Positions 1 through 5,696 are shown, counted from the stretch's first letter. The stretch is DNA of 6,168 nucleotides from CAZVWW01 sp964631265 (GCA_964631265.1 CAZVWW010000130.1:1-6168), one strand, 5' to 3'. Notes: generated from the sequence alone by a model not told the origin. A program made the numbers and translations.

Positions 1-904
1 ACTCGTCGTTGTCGCCAAAATACTCCACCACTTTTTTCGGGGGCTGGCAGGCCTCCGCCAGAAGCAGAGTGCCCTCTTCCATGTAATCCAGTGCCGCTCT
101 GAAGAACTTGACGATGGTATGGGTCTTCTCCAGGTTCTCACAGTCCGTTCCCTCTTCTTTCCAGAGATAGGGGATCGCATCGGCTCTGAACCCGTCGAGT
201 CCTTTCGTCTTCCAGAAGATGAGCACCTTGGTCATCTCCGCCAGGACCTCGGGATTCTTGTAGTTCAGATCAGGCTGAATGTCAAAAAACCGGTGAAAGA
301 AATACTGCCCGGTTTCCGGCTCCCACTCCCAATTACTCTTCGAGAGCCCCTTAAAGATGATCCGGGCCTCGCTGTATTTTTGATCCGTGTCACTCCAGAT
401 AAAGAAATTTCGTTTCGGATTATCCCTTGATTGTTTCGCCTCTAAAAACCAGGGATGCTCATCGGAACAGTGGTTCAAAGCGATATCAAATATCACCCGG
501 ATGCCTCTCTCATGCGCCTTTTTCAGAAACTGCGCAAATTTCTCATTCCTTTCTGCCTGCGTGCTGTCCTCCGGCAGGTTGAGAATATCCGGGCGTATAC
601 TCCGGTAATCCGAGATATCGAATCCCGCGTCCTTCATCGGGGATTCAAGAACCGGCAGAAGCCAGAGACAGTTGACACCGAGTTTTTCAAGGTGGGGTAG
701 TTTGTCAACGAGTCCATCGACGTTCCTGTTGAAGAGATCGACATAGAGCGAGTAGATGACGCTTTCCTTGTACCAGTCCCTCTTCACTGTGGGGAAATCG
801 TTGCTATATTCCTCTTTTTCTCTTCTCAGGTGCTCCATCAGGTTGTCAAACAACTTGTCAGTCTTGCCATATAATTCTCTCCAGAGTCTCTCTAATCTTT
901 TCAT
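1..904 (-). CDS. Trehalose synthase-like GH13 alpha-amylase family enzyme (N-terminal 301 residues, cut by window edge)
   Basis: This is a cytoplasmic glycoside hydrolase family 13 enzyme, probably acting on alpha-glucosides such as maltose or trehalose. I translated it by hand from the ATG at 904; the frame is open to the window edge, so the C-terminus is missing. The TIM barrel begins near residue 44 (WYKESVIY). GH13 region I is DIALNH at 140-145. Region II is GFRADAIPY at 238-246, with Arg240 and nucleophile Asp242. Region III is LLAEACQ at 281-287, with acid/base Glu284. The third catalytic Asp lies beyond the edge. The stretches ARIIFKGLSKSNW (180-192), GTDCENLEKTH (252-262) and VVEYFGDNDE are close to the trehalose synthase (GH13_16) pattern. 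Unlike TreS as I know it, it carries about 42 charged residues before the barrel, and Cys286 stands where TreS usually has Asn. There is no signal peptide. An SD (AAAGGAG, 914-920) lies 9 nt before the ATG. The family is certain; the exact substrate is not. Confidence 0.9.
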   Translation of the reverse strand, partial: MKRLERLWRELYGKTDKLFDNLMEHLRREKEEYSNDFPTVKRDWYKESVIYSLYVDLFNRNVDGLVDKLPHLEKLGVNCLWLLPVLESPMKDAGFDISDYRSIRPDILNLPEDSTQAERNEKFAQFLKKAHERGIRVIFDIALNHCSDEHPWFLEAKQSRDNPKRNFFIWSDTDQKYSEARIIFKGLSKSNWEWEPETGQYFFHRFFDIQPDLNYKNPEVLAEMTKVLIFWKTKGLDGFRADAIPYLWKEEGTDCENLEKTHTIVKFFRAALDYMEEGTLLLAEACQPPKKVVEYFGDNDE

Positions 905-936
905 TAACACTCACTCCTTTACTGTTTTCTAACCCT

Positions 937-945
937 ATTAAACCA
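937..945 (-). promoter_or_regulatory. Possible extended -10 promoter for the GH13 gene
   Basis: On the minus strand TGG (945-943) precedes TTTAAT (942-937), giving a TGN-TTTAAT extended -10 with a 5/6 hexamer match. It would start transcription near 930, just ahead of the AAAGGAG SD at 914-920. No good -35 is visible. The call is an inference from motif and position only. Confidence 0.4.
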
Positions 946-965
946 TACTTTGCCAATTCTCATCG

Positions 966-1055
966 AATCAGGGGGAAATCAGGGAGGGAATCAGGGGGAC
1001 AGGTCCCTTGATTACGAATTCATAATCAAGGGACCTGTCCCCCTGATCCCCCCCC
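966..1055. repeat. REP/MITE-like palindromic element with short direct repeats
   Basis: Two 25-nt arms (990-1014 and 1023-1047) are exact reverse complements. The 8 nt between them contain the self-complementary GAATTC (1016-1021), so the whole 58-bp block is symmetric except for one mismatched pair (1015/1022). Each arm carries TCAGGGGGACAGGTCCC. To the left, AATCAGGG occurs three times (967, 977, 989) at 10- and 12-nt spacing, and to the right is a run of eight C (1048-1055). The G-runs at 982-988 can extend the stem into that C-run with mismatches. It encodes nothing convincing. Such intergenic palindromes are usually multi-copy REP or MITE-type elements, sometimes mobilised by IS200-like (Y1) transposases; that origin is inferred. 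It lacks a T-tract, so it does not look like an ordinary terminator. Confidence 0.8.
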
Positions 1056-1060
1056 ATGTA

Positions 1061-1069
1061 TGTTATAAT
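1061..1069 (+). promoter_or_regulatory. Extended -10 promoter for the btuF-btuC transcript
   Basis: TGTTATAAT is a perfect TATAAT (1064-1069) preceded by TGN, a classic extended -10. It predicts a transcript start at about 1076, five bases before the first base of the riboswitch P1 helix. The -35 position at 17-bp spacing falls inside the palindromic element (1041-1046, CCCTGA) and does not match TTGACA. Confidence 0.65.
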
Positions 1070-1080
1070 CATTTCAACCT

Positions 1081-1231
1081 CCATTGTTGTGGTCGAGGGA
1101 AGCCGGTGAGAAACCGGCACGGGGCCGCCACTGTGAGCGGGGACAGCAATTGCATTATGCCACTGGTTGATTCCGGGAAGGCGCAGGCTGCTGGTTGATC
1201 CGCGAGTCAGGATATCTCACCGCATCAATGG
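1081..1231 (+). ncRNA. Cobalamin (vitamin B12) riboswitch
   Basis: The landmarks of the cobalamin aptamer occur in order: AGGGAA (about 1096-1101), a GCCGGT/ACCGGC hairpin (1102-1107 with 1113-1118), CCGCCACTGTGAGCGG (1125-1140), GCCACTG (1159-1165), GGGAAGG (1175-1181) and a B12-box-like GCGAGTCAGGATA (1202-1214). The closing P1 helix is visible: CCATTG (1081-1086) pairs with CAATGG (1226-1231), and GTGGT (1089-1093) pairs with ACCGC (1219-1223) with one wobble. It lies directly upstream of btuF, the expected target. By family knowledge it binds adenosylcobalamin or another cobalamin and lowers expression of the transporter genes. The hairpin common between GGT and AGGGAA seems almost absent here, so the peripheral architecture may be a reduced class. 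Confidence 0.95.
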
Positions 1232-1236
1232 TAAGA

Positions 1237-1255
1237 CCCTTCCGGTACCGAAGGG
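1237..1255 (+). promoter_or_regulatory. Hairpin of the riboswitch expression platform
   Basis: CCCTTC (1237-1242) pairs with GAAGGG (1250-1255) around a 7-nt loop, between the aptamer and the SD. The following ACATTTTATAATC is only weakly U-rich, so a strong intrinsic terminator is unlikely. CCTTCC (1238-1243) is also complementary to the aptamer core GGAAGG (1176-1181), so hairpin and core pairing could be alternatives. Confidence 0.5.
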
Positions 1256-1270
1256 ACATTTTATAATCTC

Positions 1271-1278
1271 AGGAGGTT
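1271..1278 (+). promoter_or_regulatory. Strong Shine-Dalgarno of btuF, likely sequestered by the 5' leader
   Basis: AGGAGG (1271-1276) sits 6 nt before the ATG at 1283 and fixes that start. GGAGGTT (1272-1278) is exactly complementary to AACCTCC (1076-1082), the predicted first bases of the same transcript, so it could be masked as the OFF state of the riboswitch. Confidence 0.6.
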
Positions 1279-1282
1279 TCAT

Positions 1283-2164
1283 ATGAAAAGACTTTTACTT
1301 ACCGTCATGATGTTTTTTGCAGTGCTTTCCCTGTTTTCTTTTTCACTTGTGGATGATCTGGGCCGAATCGTTGAATTTGAAGAGACACCTCAGCGAATCG
1401 TTGTTGCAGCGCCCGTTTTTACCGATTATCTCGTTCGGCTCGGTGTAGCGGACCGGATAGTCGGGGTAACTGAGTTTGATCCTTTCGATGCGGAAAAGAT
1501 CGGGAGAACCACCCCGCTCAACATTGAAAAGATCGTCTCGCTTGAACCGGACCTCATCATCGTAGCCGGCGGTTTCCAGGCCGGAGAGGTGGCCAAGCTT
1601 GACAAATTTGACCTTAAGGTTATCTGCCTCAACCCCAACAGCATGGAGACCATCTTCCGAACTACCAATATCCTGGCTACTATCTGCGGGAAAGAGGAGA
1701 AGGGCAATGAGATTGTCGAAACATACAGAGACAAGATGATGACGATTGCCGAGGGGAAATCCTACAAGATCCCCATAGAGGACAGAAAAAAGGTCTTCTA
1801 TGCGATGATTGCCGGTACAGAGATCAAGGATTTGTGGACATGCGGACAGGGCTCGTTCCTCAATGAGGCCATCTCGCTTGCAGGCGGGGTCAACATTGCC
1901 GGAAATTACTCGGGTCCCAGTGGGTGGCTCCCCATCAGTGTCGAATTTGTTGCCAGTCAGAATCCGGATGCCATCATCGTGCCCTATTATTATCAAGGTG
2001 GAGAACAACAGGCAAGAGAGGCTATACTGAACTTCTCGCCGTGGAAGAATGTCACGGCCGTCAAGAATGAAGATATTATTGGCATTGACGGAGAAAAGGC
2101 AAGCCACGCTAATCTGAAACTCGTTGATCTGATAGCAGATATTTATTCCGGACTTTACGAGTAA
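1283..2164 (+). CDS. btuF: Corrinoid (vitamin B12) ABC transporter substrate-binding protein BtuF
   Basis: This 293-residue protein belongs to the class III (BtuF/FhuD/FepB) binding-protein family. It would capture cobalamin or a related corrinoid outside the inner membrane and deliver it to BtuC. Residues 1-21 form a Sec signal peptide (MKRLLL, hydrophobic core, cleavage near FSFS|LVDD). There is no lipobox Cys, so it should be soluble in a periplasm-like space. The mature protein opens with DDLGRIVEFEETPQRIV (24-40), typical of the family, followed by the lobe 1 signature SLEPDLIIVAGG (86-97), a linking helix near 135-160 and lobe 2 with QNPDAIIVPYYYQGG (226-240). The start is fixed by AGGAGG six nt upstream. 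The cobalamin riboswitch in its leader is the main argument for B12 over siderophore or haem as ligand. btuC follows after 23 nt. Confidence 0.9.
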   Translation: MKRLLLTVMMFFAVLSLFSFSLVDDLGRIVEFEETPQRIVVAAPVFTDYLVRLGVADRIVGVTEFDPFDAEKIGRTTPLNIEKIVSLEPDLIIVAGGFQAGEVAKLDKFDLKVICLNPNSMETIFRTTNILATICGKEEKGNEIVETYRDKMMTIAEGKSYKIPIEDRKKVFYAMIAGTEIKDLWTCGQGSFLNEAISLAGGVNIAGNYSGPSGWLPISVEFVASQNPDAIIVPYYYQGGEQQAREAILNFSPWKNVTAVKNEDIIGIDGEKASHANLKLVDLIADIYSGLYE

Positions 2165-2187
2165 TATAATCGTCAGAGAGCGTTGAT

Positions 2188-3219
2188 ATGTCTCTCAGTA
2201 ACTGTTTAACCAAAAGGAAAGGGAGGGGATTGATCCCCTTCCTTTTGATGTTGCTATTACTCTTTTTCGTTATCGTCCTCAACATCTCCATCGGAACCGT
2301 TAAGATACCGGTCAAAGAACTCTTGAAGCTGCTCTTGACAGGTGAGGCGGAAACATCTGTCAACAAAATGATTGTCTTTGATATCCGACTGCCCAGAGTC
2401 CTGCTGGGACTCTTCTCAGGAGCCCTACTCTCCGTTGCGGGTAACATGTTCCAGGCCCTGCTCAGAAACCCCCTGGCAGACCCCTATATCCTTGGTGTTT
2501 CCTCCGGTGCCGCATTTGGAACGGTACTGACCATCGCCCTTTTCGGCGCCGGGGGGGTGCTTCCCTCACTCTTTTACAACATTCCCTTCATGGCCTTTTT
2601 CTTTGCCTTATTAGTGGCATTCAGCACCTATTTTATCGCCAAAAAGGGCGGCAAGATCCCCGTCGTTGATCTCATTCTTTCCGGTGTCATCATGAACTTC
2701 CTCTTCTCCGCCGGAACCACTTTTATCATTGTCTTCGGTTGGCGAAATGTTCAACAGGCCTCTTTCTGGCTGATGGGAAGTCTATCCGGCGCCACCTGGG
2801 AGAAGGTATACAGCATGGGCGCCATGGCAGTTGTCGGCACCCTGATCGGCATCCTTTTATCCAACAGCCTGAATGCCATCTCCATGGGAGAAGAGGAGGC
2901 GCTCAATGTTGGGGTCAATGTTGAGAAGTTGAAGATCTTTATCTTTGTTATCGGGACTCTGATGACCGCTTATACCGTCACAGCAACCGGGATTGTCGGA
3001 TTTGTGGGTCTTATCATGCCGCATACAGCCCGGCTTGTGTTTGGTCCGAACCATCGGATCTCTTTACCCGCCAGTGCCATATTCGGGGCCATCTTTCTAT
3101 CCACCTGCGATACCATCGCGCGAACGGCTTTTCAACCCTCTGAGATGCCTCTTGGTACAATAACCGCCATCATCGGAGCCCCTATCTTTCTTTTTCTGCT
3201 GAGAAGAAAGCGGAAATAG
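2188..3219 (+). CDS. btuC: Corrinoid (vitamin B12) ABC transporter permease BtuC
   Basis: This is an inner-membrane permease of the FecCD/BtuC family; a dimer forms the channel through which BtuF-delivered cobalamin passes. At 343 residues it has the usual family length and is rich in hydrophobic segments, consistent with about ten helices. Hallmarks are DIRLPRVLLG (65-74), LLRNPLADPYILGVSSGAA (91-109), the cytoplasmic coupling region ALNVGVNVEKLK (238-249), GFVGLIMPHTARL (271-283) and the C-terminal PLGTITAIIGAPIFLFLLRR (321-340). The N-terminus before helix 1 is basic (KRKGRG), as expected for a cytoplasmic end. The ATG at 2188 has no clear SD, and a strong hairpin covers codons 9-20, so translation may be coupled to btuF. 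No BtuD ATPase gene follows. Siderophore or haem specificity cannot be excluded from the protein alone, but the riboswitch supports B12. Confidence 0.9.
   Translation: MSLSNCLTKRKGRGLIPFLLMLLLLFFVIVLNISIGTVKIPVKELLKLLLTGEAETSVNKMIVFDIRLPRVLLGLFSGALLSVAGNMFQALLRNPLADPYILGVSSGAAFGTVLTIALFGAGGVLPSLFYNIPFMAFFFALLVAFSTYFIAKKGGKIPVVDLILSGVIMNFLFSAGTTFIIVFGWRNVQQASFWLMGSLSGATWEKVYSMGAMAVVGTLIGILLSNSLNAISMGEEEALNVGVNVEKLKIFIFVIGTLMTAYTVTATGIVGFVGLIMPHTARLVFGPNHRISLPASAIFGAIFLSTCDTIARTAFQPSEMPLGTITAIIGAPIFLFLLRRKRK
2211..2247 (+). other. Strong hairpin inside the start of btuC
   Basis: CAAAAGGAA (2211-2219) pairs exactly with TTCCTTTTG (2239-2247), and GGGG (2225-2228) pairs with CCCC (2235-2238) around the loop ATTGAT. 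A 5-nt bulge (2220-2224) lies on the left arm. The structure starts 23 nt after the A of the ATG, within the ribosome footprint region. It may tune btuC translation or merely reflect codons for the basic KRKGRG stretch. Confidence 0.45.
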
Positions 3220-3246
3220 AAGCCTTTAAAACAGGCATTATAATGA

Positions 3247-3274
3247 TGCACAAAGCGGGAAATTATGATATACT
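3247..3274 (+). promoter_or_regulatory. Probable promoter of the nitronate monooxygenase gene
   Basis: TGATATACT gives an extended -10 (TGN plus TATACT, 3269-3274). A weak -35, TGCACA (3247-3252, 4/6), lies 16 bp upstream. The predicted start is near 3281. It lies between btuC and the next gene, suggesting separate transcription from the B12 operon. Confidence 0.5.
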
Positions 3275-3287
3275 TTATTCTGAAAAT

Positions 3288-3302
3288 GTGACTATTGGTC
3301 AC
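3288..3302 (+). promoter_or_regulatory. Possible operator or leader hairpin GTGAC-N5-GTCAC
   Basis: A perfect 5-bp inverted repeat, GTGAC (3288-3292) and GTCAC (3298-3302), lies just after the predicted transcript start and just before the SD. The half-sites resemble CRP/FNR-family boxes, but the spacing does not fit the usual TGTGA-N6-TCACA. It could be a repressor site or a small 5' UTR stem; function is unknown. Confidence 0.35.
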
Positions 3303-3322
3303 TCCTGAAAGGACGTGTTAGT

Positions 3323-4372
3323 ATAAAAGAGTTAAATATAAACGGGCTGATACCGGAAAAACCCCTTGTTCAAGGGGGAATGGCGGTTGGTATCTCCCTG
3401 TCGGGCCTTGTCGCTGCAGTCTCAAACAATGGTGGCATTGGCGTACTCGGGACTGCCGGTTTGGGATTCATGGAGGAAGATTACAGAAAAAACTTCTTTA
3501 ACGCCAATCTCAGAGCGCTGAAGAAACAGATTGATCTGATCCGTCAAAAGACAAAGGGGCTATTCGGCGTGAACATCATGGTCGCCCTCACCAATTACAA
3601 AGAGATTGTTCAGACGGCTGTTGACAAATCCGTCGATATTATCTTTTCGGGTGCCGGGCTTCCGCTTGATCTTCCCCAATTCGTTCCCGAGGACTCTAAA
3701 ACGAGGCTTGTCCCGATTGTCTCCTCGCTCAAAGCAGCGAAAGTGATTGTGAGGAGTTGGACACGACATTACAAAAGACTCCCCGATGCATTTGTCCTTG
3801 AAGGCCCAAAGGCTGGAGGCCATCTCGGCTTCAAGCCGCAAGCCCTGAAGAGAGAGAATGACGATTTCTTTTCAGTCACGGTGCCGGCTATCCGGCAATT
3901 CCTCGACGGGATTGAGGAAAAACGGATTCCGTTGATTGCCGGCGGCGGGATTTGGGACAAAGCGGATTACGAAAGAGTTCGTACCCTTGGAGCCGACGGT
4001 GTCCAGATGGGAACCGCATTCGTGGCGACCGAGGAATGTGATGTTCACCCCCGTTTCAAAGAGGCCTATATAAACGCAGACGAGGATGATGTGATGATCA
4101 TCAAGAGCCCGGTGGGAATGCCCGGACGGGCGATCAGAAACCAATTTCTCGAAGACGTTGAAAACGGGATTAAAAAACCGTTTACCTGTCCCTACAAGTG
4201 TATCAAGACCTGTGTATTTGATAAAGCCCCTTATTGCATCGCTCTGGCCCTCTATAATGCATCCCGTGGTAACCTTGAAGAGGGTTTTGCCTTTGCGGGT
4301 TCCAATGTGAGCCACGTGGATAGTATCATCACTGTCCGGGATGTGTTCAACCGGGTCTTTAGTGATGGGTGA
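3323..4372 (+). CDS. Nitronate monooxygenase-like FMN flavoprotein (NMO/2-nitropropane dioxygenase/FabK family), apparent ATA start
   Basis: This is a soluble TIM-barrel FMN enzyme of the family that oxidises alkyl nitronates; FabK-type enoyl-ACP reductases share the fold. The first ATG is at 3380, but the reading frame upstream encodes IKELNINGLIPEKPLVQGG, matching the conserved family N-terminus with the first barrel strand and QGGM. No ATG, GTG or TTG occurs in frame between the stop at 3281 and 3380. The natural start position is ATA at 3323 (349 residues), with SD AAAGGA (3308-3313) 9 nt upstream. In that numbering, GGHLGF at 165-170 holds the likely catalytic His167. AGGG (206-209) and GADGVQMGTAF (223-233) are the FMN phosphate-binding part. 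Cys289, 293, 297 and 305 form a C-terminal cluster (CPYKCIKTCVF...YC). A start at 3380 would delete the first strand and has AAGGGGG only 1 nt away. The family is sure; the physiological substrate is unknown. Confidence 0.88.
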   Translation: MKELNINGLIPEKPLVQGGMAVGISLSGLVAAVSNNGGIGVLGTAGLGFMEEDYRKNFFNANLRALKKQIDLIRQKTKGLFGVNIMVALTNYKEIVQTAVDKSVDIIFSGAGLPLDLPQFVPEDSKTRLVPIVSSLKAAKVIVRSWTRHYKRLPDAFVLEGPKAGGHLGFKPQALKRENDDFFSVTVPAIRQFLDGIEEKRIPLIAGGGIWDKADYERVRTLGADGVQMGTAFVATEECDVHPRFKEAYINADEDDVMIIKSPVGMPGRAIRNQFLEDVENGIKKPFTCPYKCIKTCVFDKAPYCIALALYNASRGNLEEGFAFAGSNVSHVDSIITVRDVFNRVFSDG

Positions 4373-4389
4373 GGAACAGATTATCATTT

Positions 4390-4419
4390 AAAAAGGCCGC
4401 TTTTTCAGCGGCCTTTTTT
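4390..4419. terminator. Bidirectional intrinsic terminator
   Basis: GGCCGCT (4395-4401) pairs with AGCGGCC (4407-4413) around a 5-nt loop. Five A precede the stem and six T follow it, so it works on both strands. It lies 17 nt after the monooxygenase stop and 23 nt from the end of the convergent binding-protein gene, and should serve both. Confidence 0.95.
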
Positions 4420-4442
4420 GATTATCAATTAAGCGTTACTGT

Positions 4443-5696
4443 TTACTGATTCAGGTATCCGTGGATTTCCTTAACAGCCCAGTCTATTCCTTCGTCAACT
4501 GTCCACTTCTCGTAGATGATGTTGTTGAACATGTCACCGACGACATTTCTGATCTCATACCAGGTTGCCGGTTTCGGATCAACATAGGCATCGGGAACAA
4601 ATTGAACGGGGATGGCTGCCTTTGGTTCAAGTCTGGTGAATGTCTTCCATTCGGGGGTTTCCAGAGCGCTCTTTCTGACGGGCAGATAACCCGTTTTCAT
4701 TGACCAGAATGTTGTGACCTTCTGACTGGTCAGGAACTTCATAAACTTCCAGCCCGCTTCTTTCTGAGCCTGATCGGCCGTCTCAAACATGATAACATCC
4801 GTTCCGGCAAAAGGCGGTCTGAAAGTTTCATTAGATGGGATTGCGGACCAGTTCCAGTCATGTTTTCCGCGGCAGGCGGAATCGACATAGGATTTTCCTG
4901 CAATTGTATCACAATAGAAGGCAATCCTGCCCTCGCCGAAAGGTCCGTTGAGGTAGCCGCCTTCAACGTAGGCAATGTTGTCATCTTTCATGCCTTTTAA
5001 GAACTCCAGCGTCTTTCTTGTTTCGGGACTGTCCAGGGTGATTTCATAACTGCCATCTGCGTTTTGTTCCACAATGGTTCCCCCGTTGTTCAGAAGGAAG
5101 ATGGAAAATGCATCAACAGTTGTTCTGAATCCGAAACCGTAACGTTCTACTTCGCCATCTTCTCCAACGACGGTCAGTTCCTCAGCCAGTCTTCTGACAT
5201 CATCATAGTCCTCTGGTGGTTCGATCCCTTCCATATCGAAGAGGTCACTGTCATAATAAGTAACATAGATGCTCTTGTTGAAAGGGAGTGCGTACACTTC
5301 GTCTCCCCAGGTACACATCTCTCTGAACGGTTTCCAGATATCTTCCCATTGTGCATCCGTGAAACCTTCTTCACCGTTGATAAAACCGGTTAAATCAGCT
5401 ACTACATCACTCTGCAGAAGTTTTGATGTCCAATTGGAATAGGACTGGGAAATAACCGGCAGTGTATCACTCTGAACACTTGCCAGAAGCTTCTGGTTCA
5501 ATGCGCCATAGTTTCCGATATAAACAGGTTCGACCTCAATATCCGGGTTTTGATCGTTGAACATCTTAACAATCTCTTCAACAGCTTCTCCCTGCTGACT
5601 TCCCATCGCGTGCCAGAATTCAACCTTGACCGGTGCGGCCAATACCGTCGCCATAATAACTGTCAGTACAATTGATACCAACAACAACTTTTTCAA
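4443..5696 (-). CDS. Extracellular solute-binding protein family 1, UgpB-like (ABC sugar/glycerol-phosphate type)
   Basis: This is the substrate-binding component of a carbohydrate-type ABC importer. With the TTG at 5696 it has 417 residues and begins MKKLLLVSIVL, a signal peptide ending near TVLA|APVK, with no lipobox Cys. The mature start KVEFWHAMG, then GNYGALNQKLLASV, LPFNKSIYVTYYDSDLF, GWKFMKFLTS and KTGYLPVRKSAL follow the UgpB pattern of family 1 proteins, so glycerol-3-phosphate, its diesters or an oligosaccharide are possible ligands. An upstream GTG (5705) would add three residues, but it lies 1 nt from the SD AAAGGA (5707-5712); the TTG is 10 nt away and gives the typical MKK start. 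No permease or ATPase of its own transporter is adjacent. It is followed by the shared terminator. Family call is firm; ligand is not. Confidence 0.9.
   Translation of the reverse strand: MKKLLLVSIVLTVIMATVLAAPVKVEFWHAMGSQQGEAVEEIVKMFNDQNPDIEVEPVYIGNYGALNQKLLASVQSDTLPVISQSYSNWTSKLLQSDVVADLTGFINGEEGFTDAQWEDIWKPFREMCTWGDEVYALPFNKSIYVTYYDSDLFDMEGIEPPEDYDDVRRLAEELTVVGEDGEVERYGFGFRTTVDAFSIFLLNNGGTIVEQNADGSYEITLDSPETRKTLEFLKGMKDDNIAYVEGGYLNGPFGEGRIAFYCDTIAGKSYVDSACRGKHDWNWSAIPSNETFRPPFAGTDVIMFETADQAQKEAGWKFMKFLTSQKVTTFWSMKTGYLPVRKSALETPEWKTFTRLEPKAAIPVQFVPDAYVDPKPATWYEIRNVVGDMFNNIIYEKWTVDEGIDWAVKEIHGYLNQ

Noticed and set aside
966..1055. CRISPR or terminator reading of the AATCAGGG repeats and palindrome
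   Set aside because: Repeats are 8 nt with 2-4 nt between them, so there is no repeat-spacer pattern, and the palindrome has no T-tract on either side.
950..1198. Open frame of 82 codons across the palindrome and riboswitch
   Set aside because: It overlaps a clear cobalamin riboswitch and an inverted repeat, has no SD and its peptide is low-complexity at the start.
1343..2107. Long 254-codon open frame antisense to btuF
   Set aside because: It lies entirely opposite a well-supported gene, has no recognisable domain or SD, and fits a codon-bias shadow.
2165..2170. TATAAT between btuF and btuC as an internal promoter
   Set aside because: No -35 or extended -10, and it overlaps AT-rich bases right after the stop codon.
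3223..3237. GCCT-N7-AGGC inverted repeat after btuC as a terminator
   Set aside because: Only four base pairs with an A-rich loop and no T-run; too weak to call.
3239..3244. TATAAT after btuC as a promoter
   Set aside because: No TGN and no -35 at suitable spacing; the TGATATACT motif 25 nt downstream is better placed.
3872..4387. 171-codon open frame antisense to the monooxygenase gene
   Set aside because: It mirrors a conserved protein, and its start would lie next to the terminator with no promoter.
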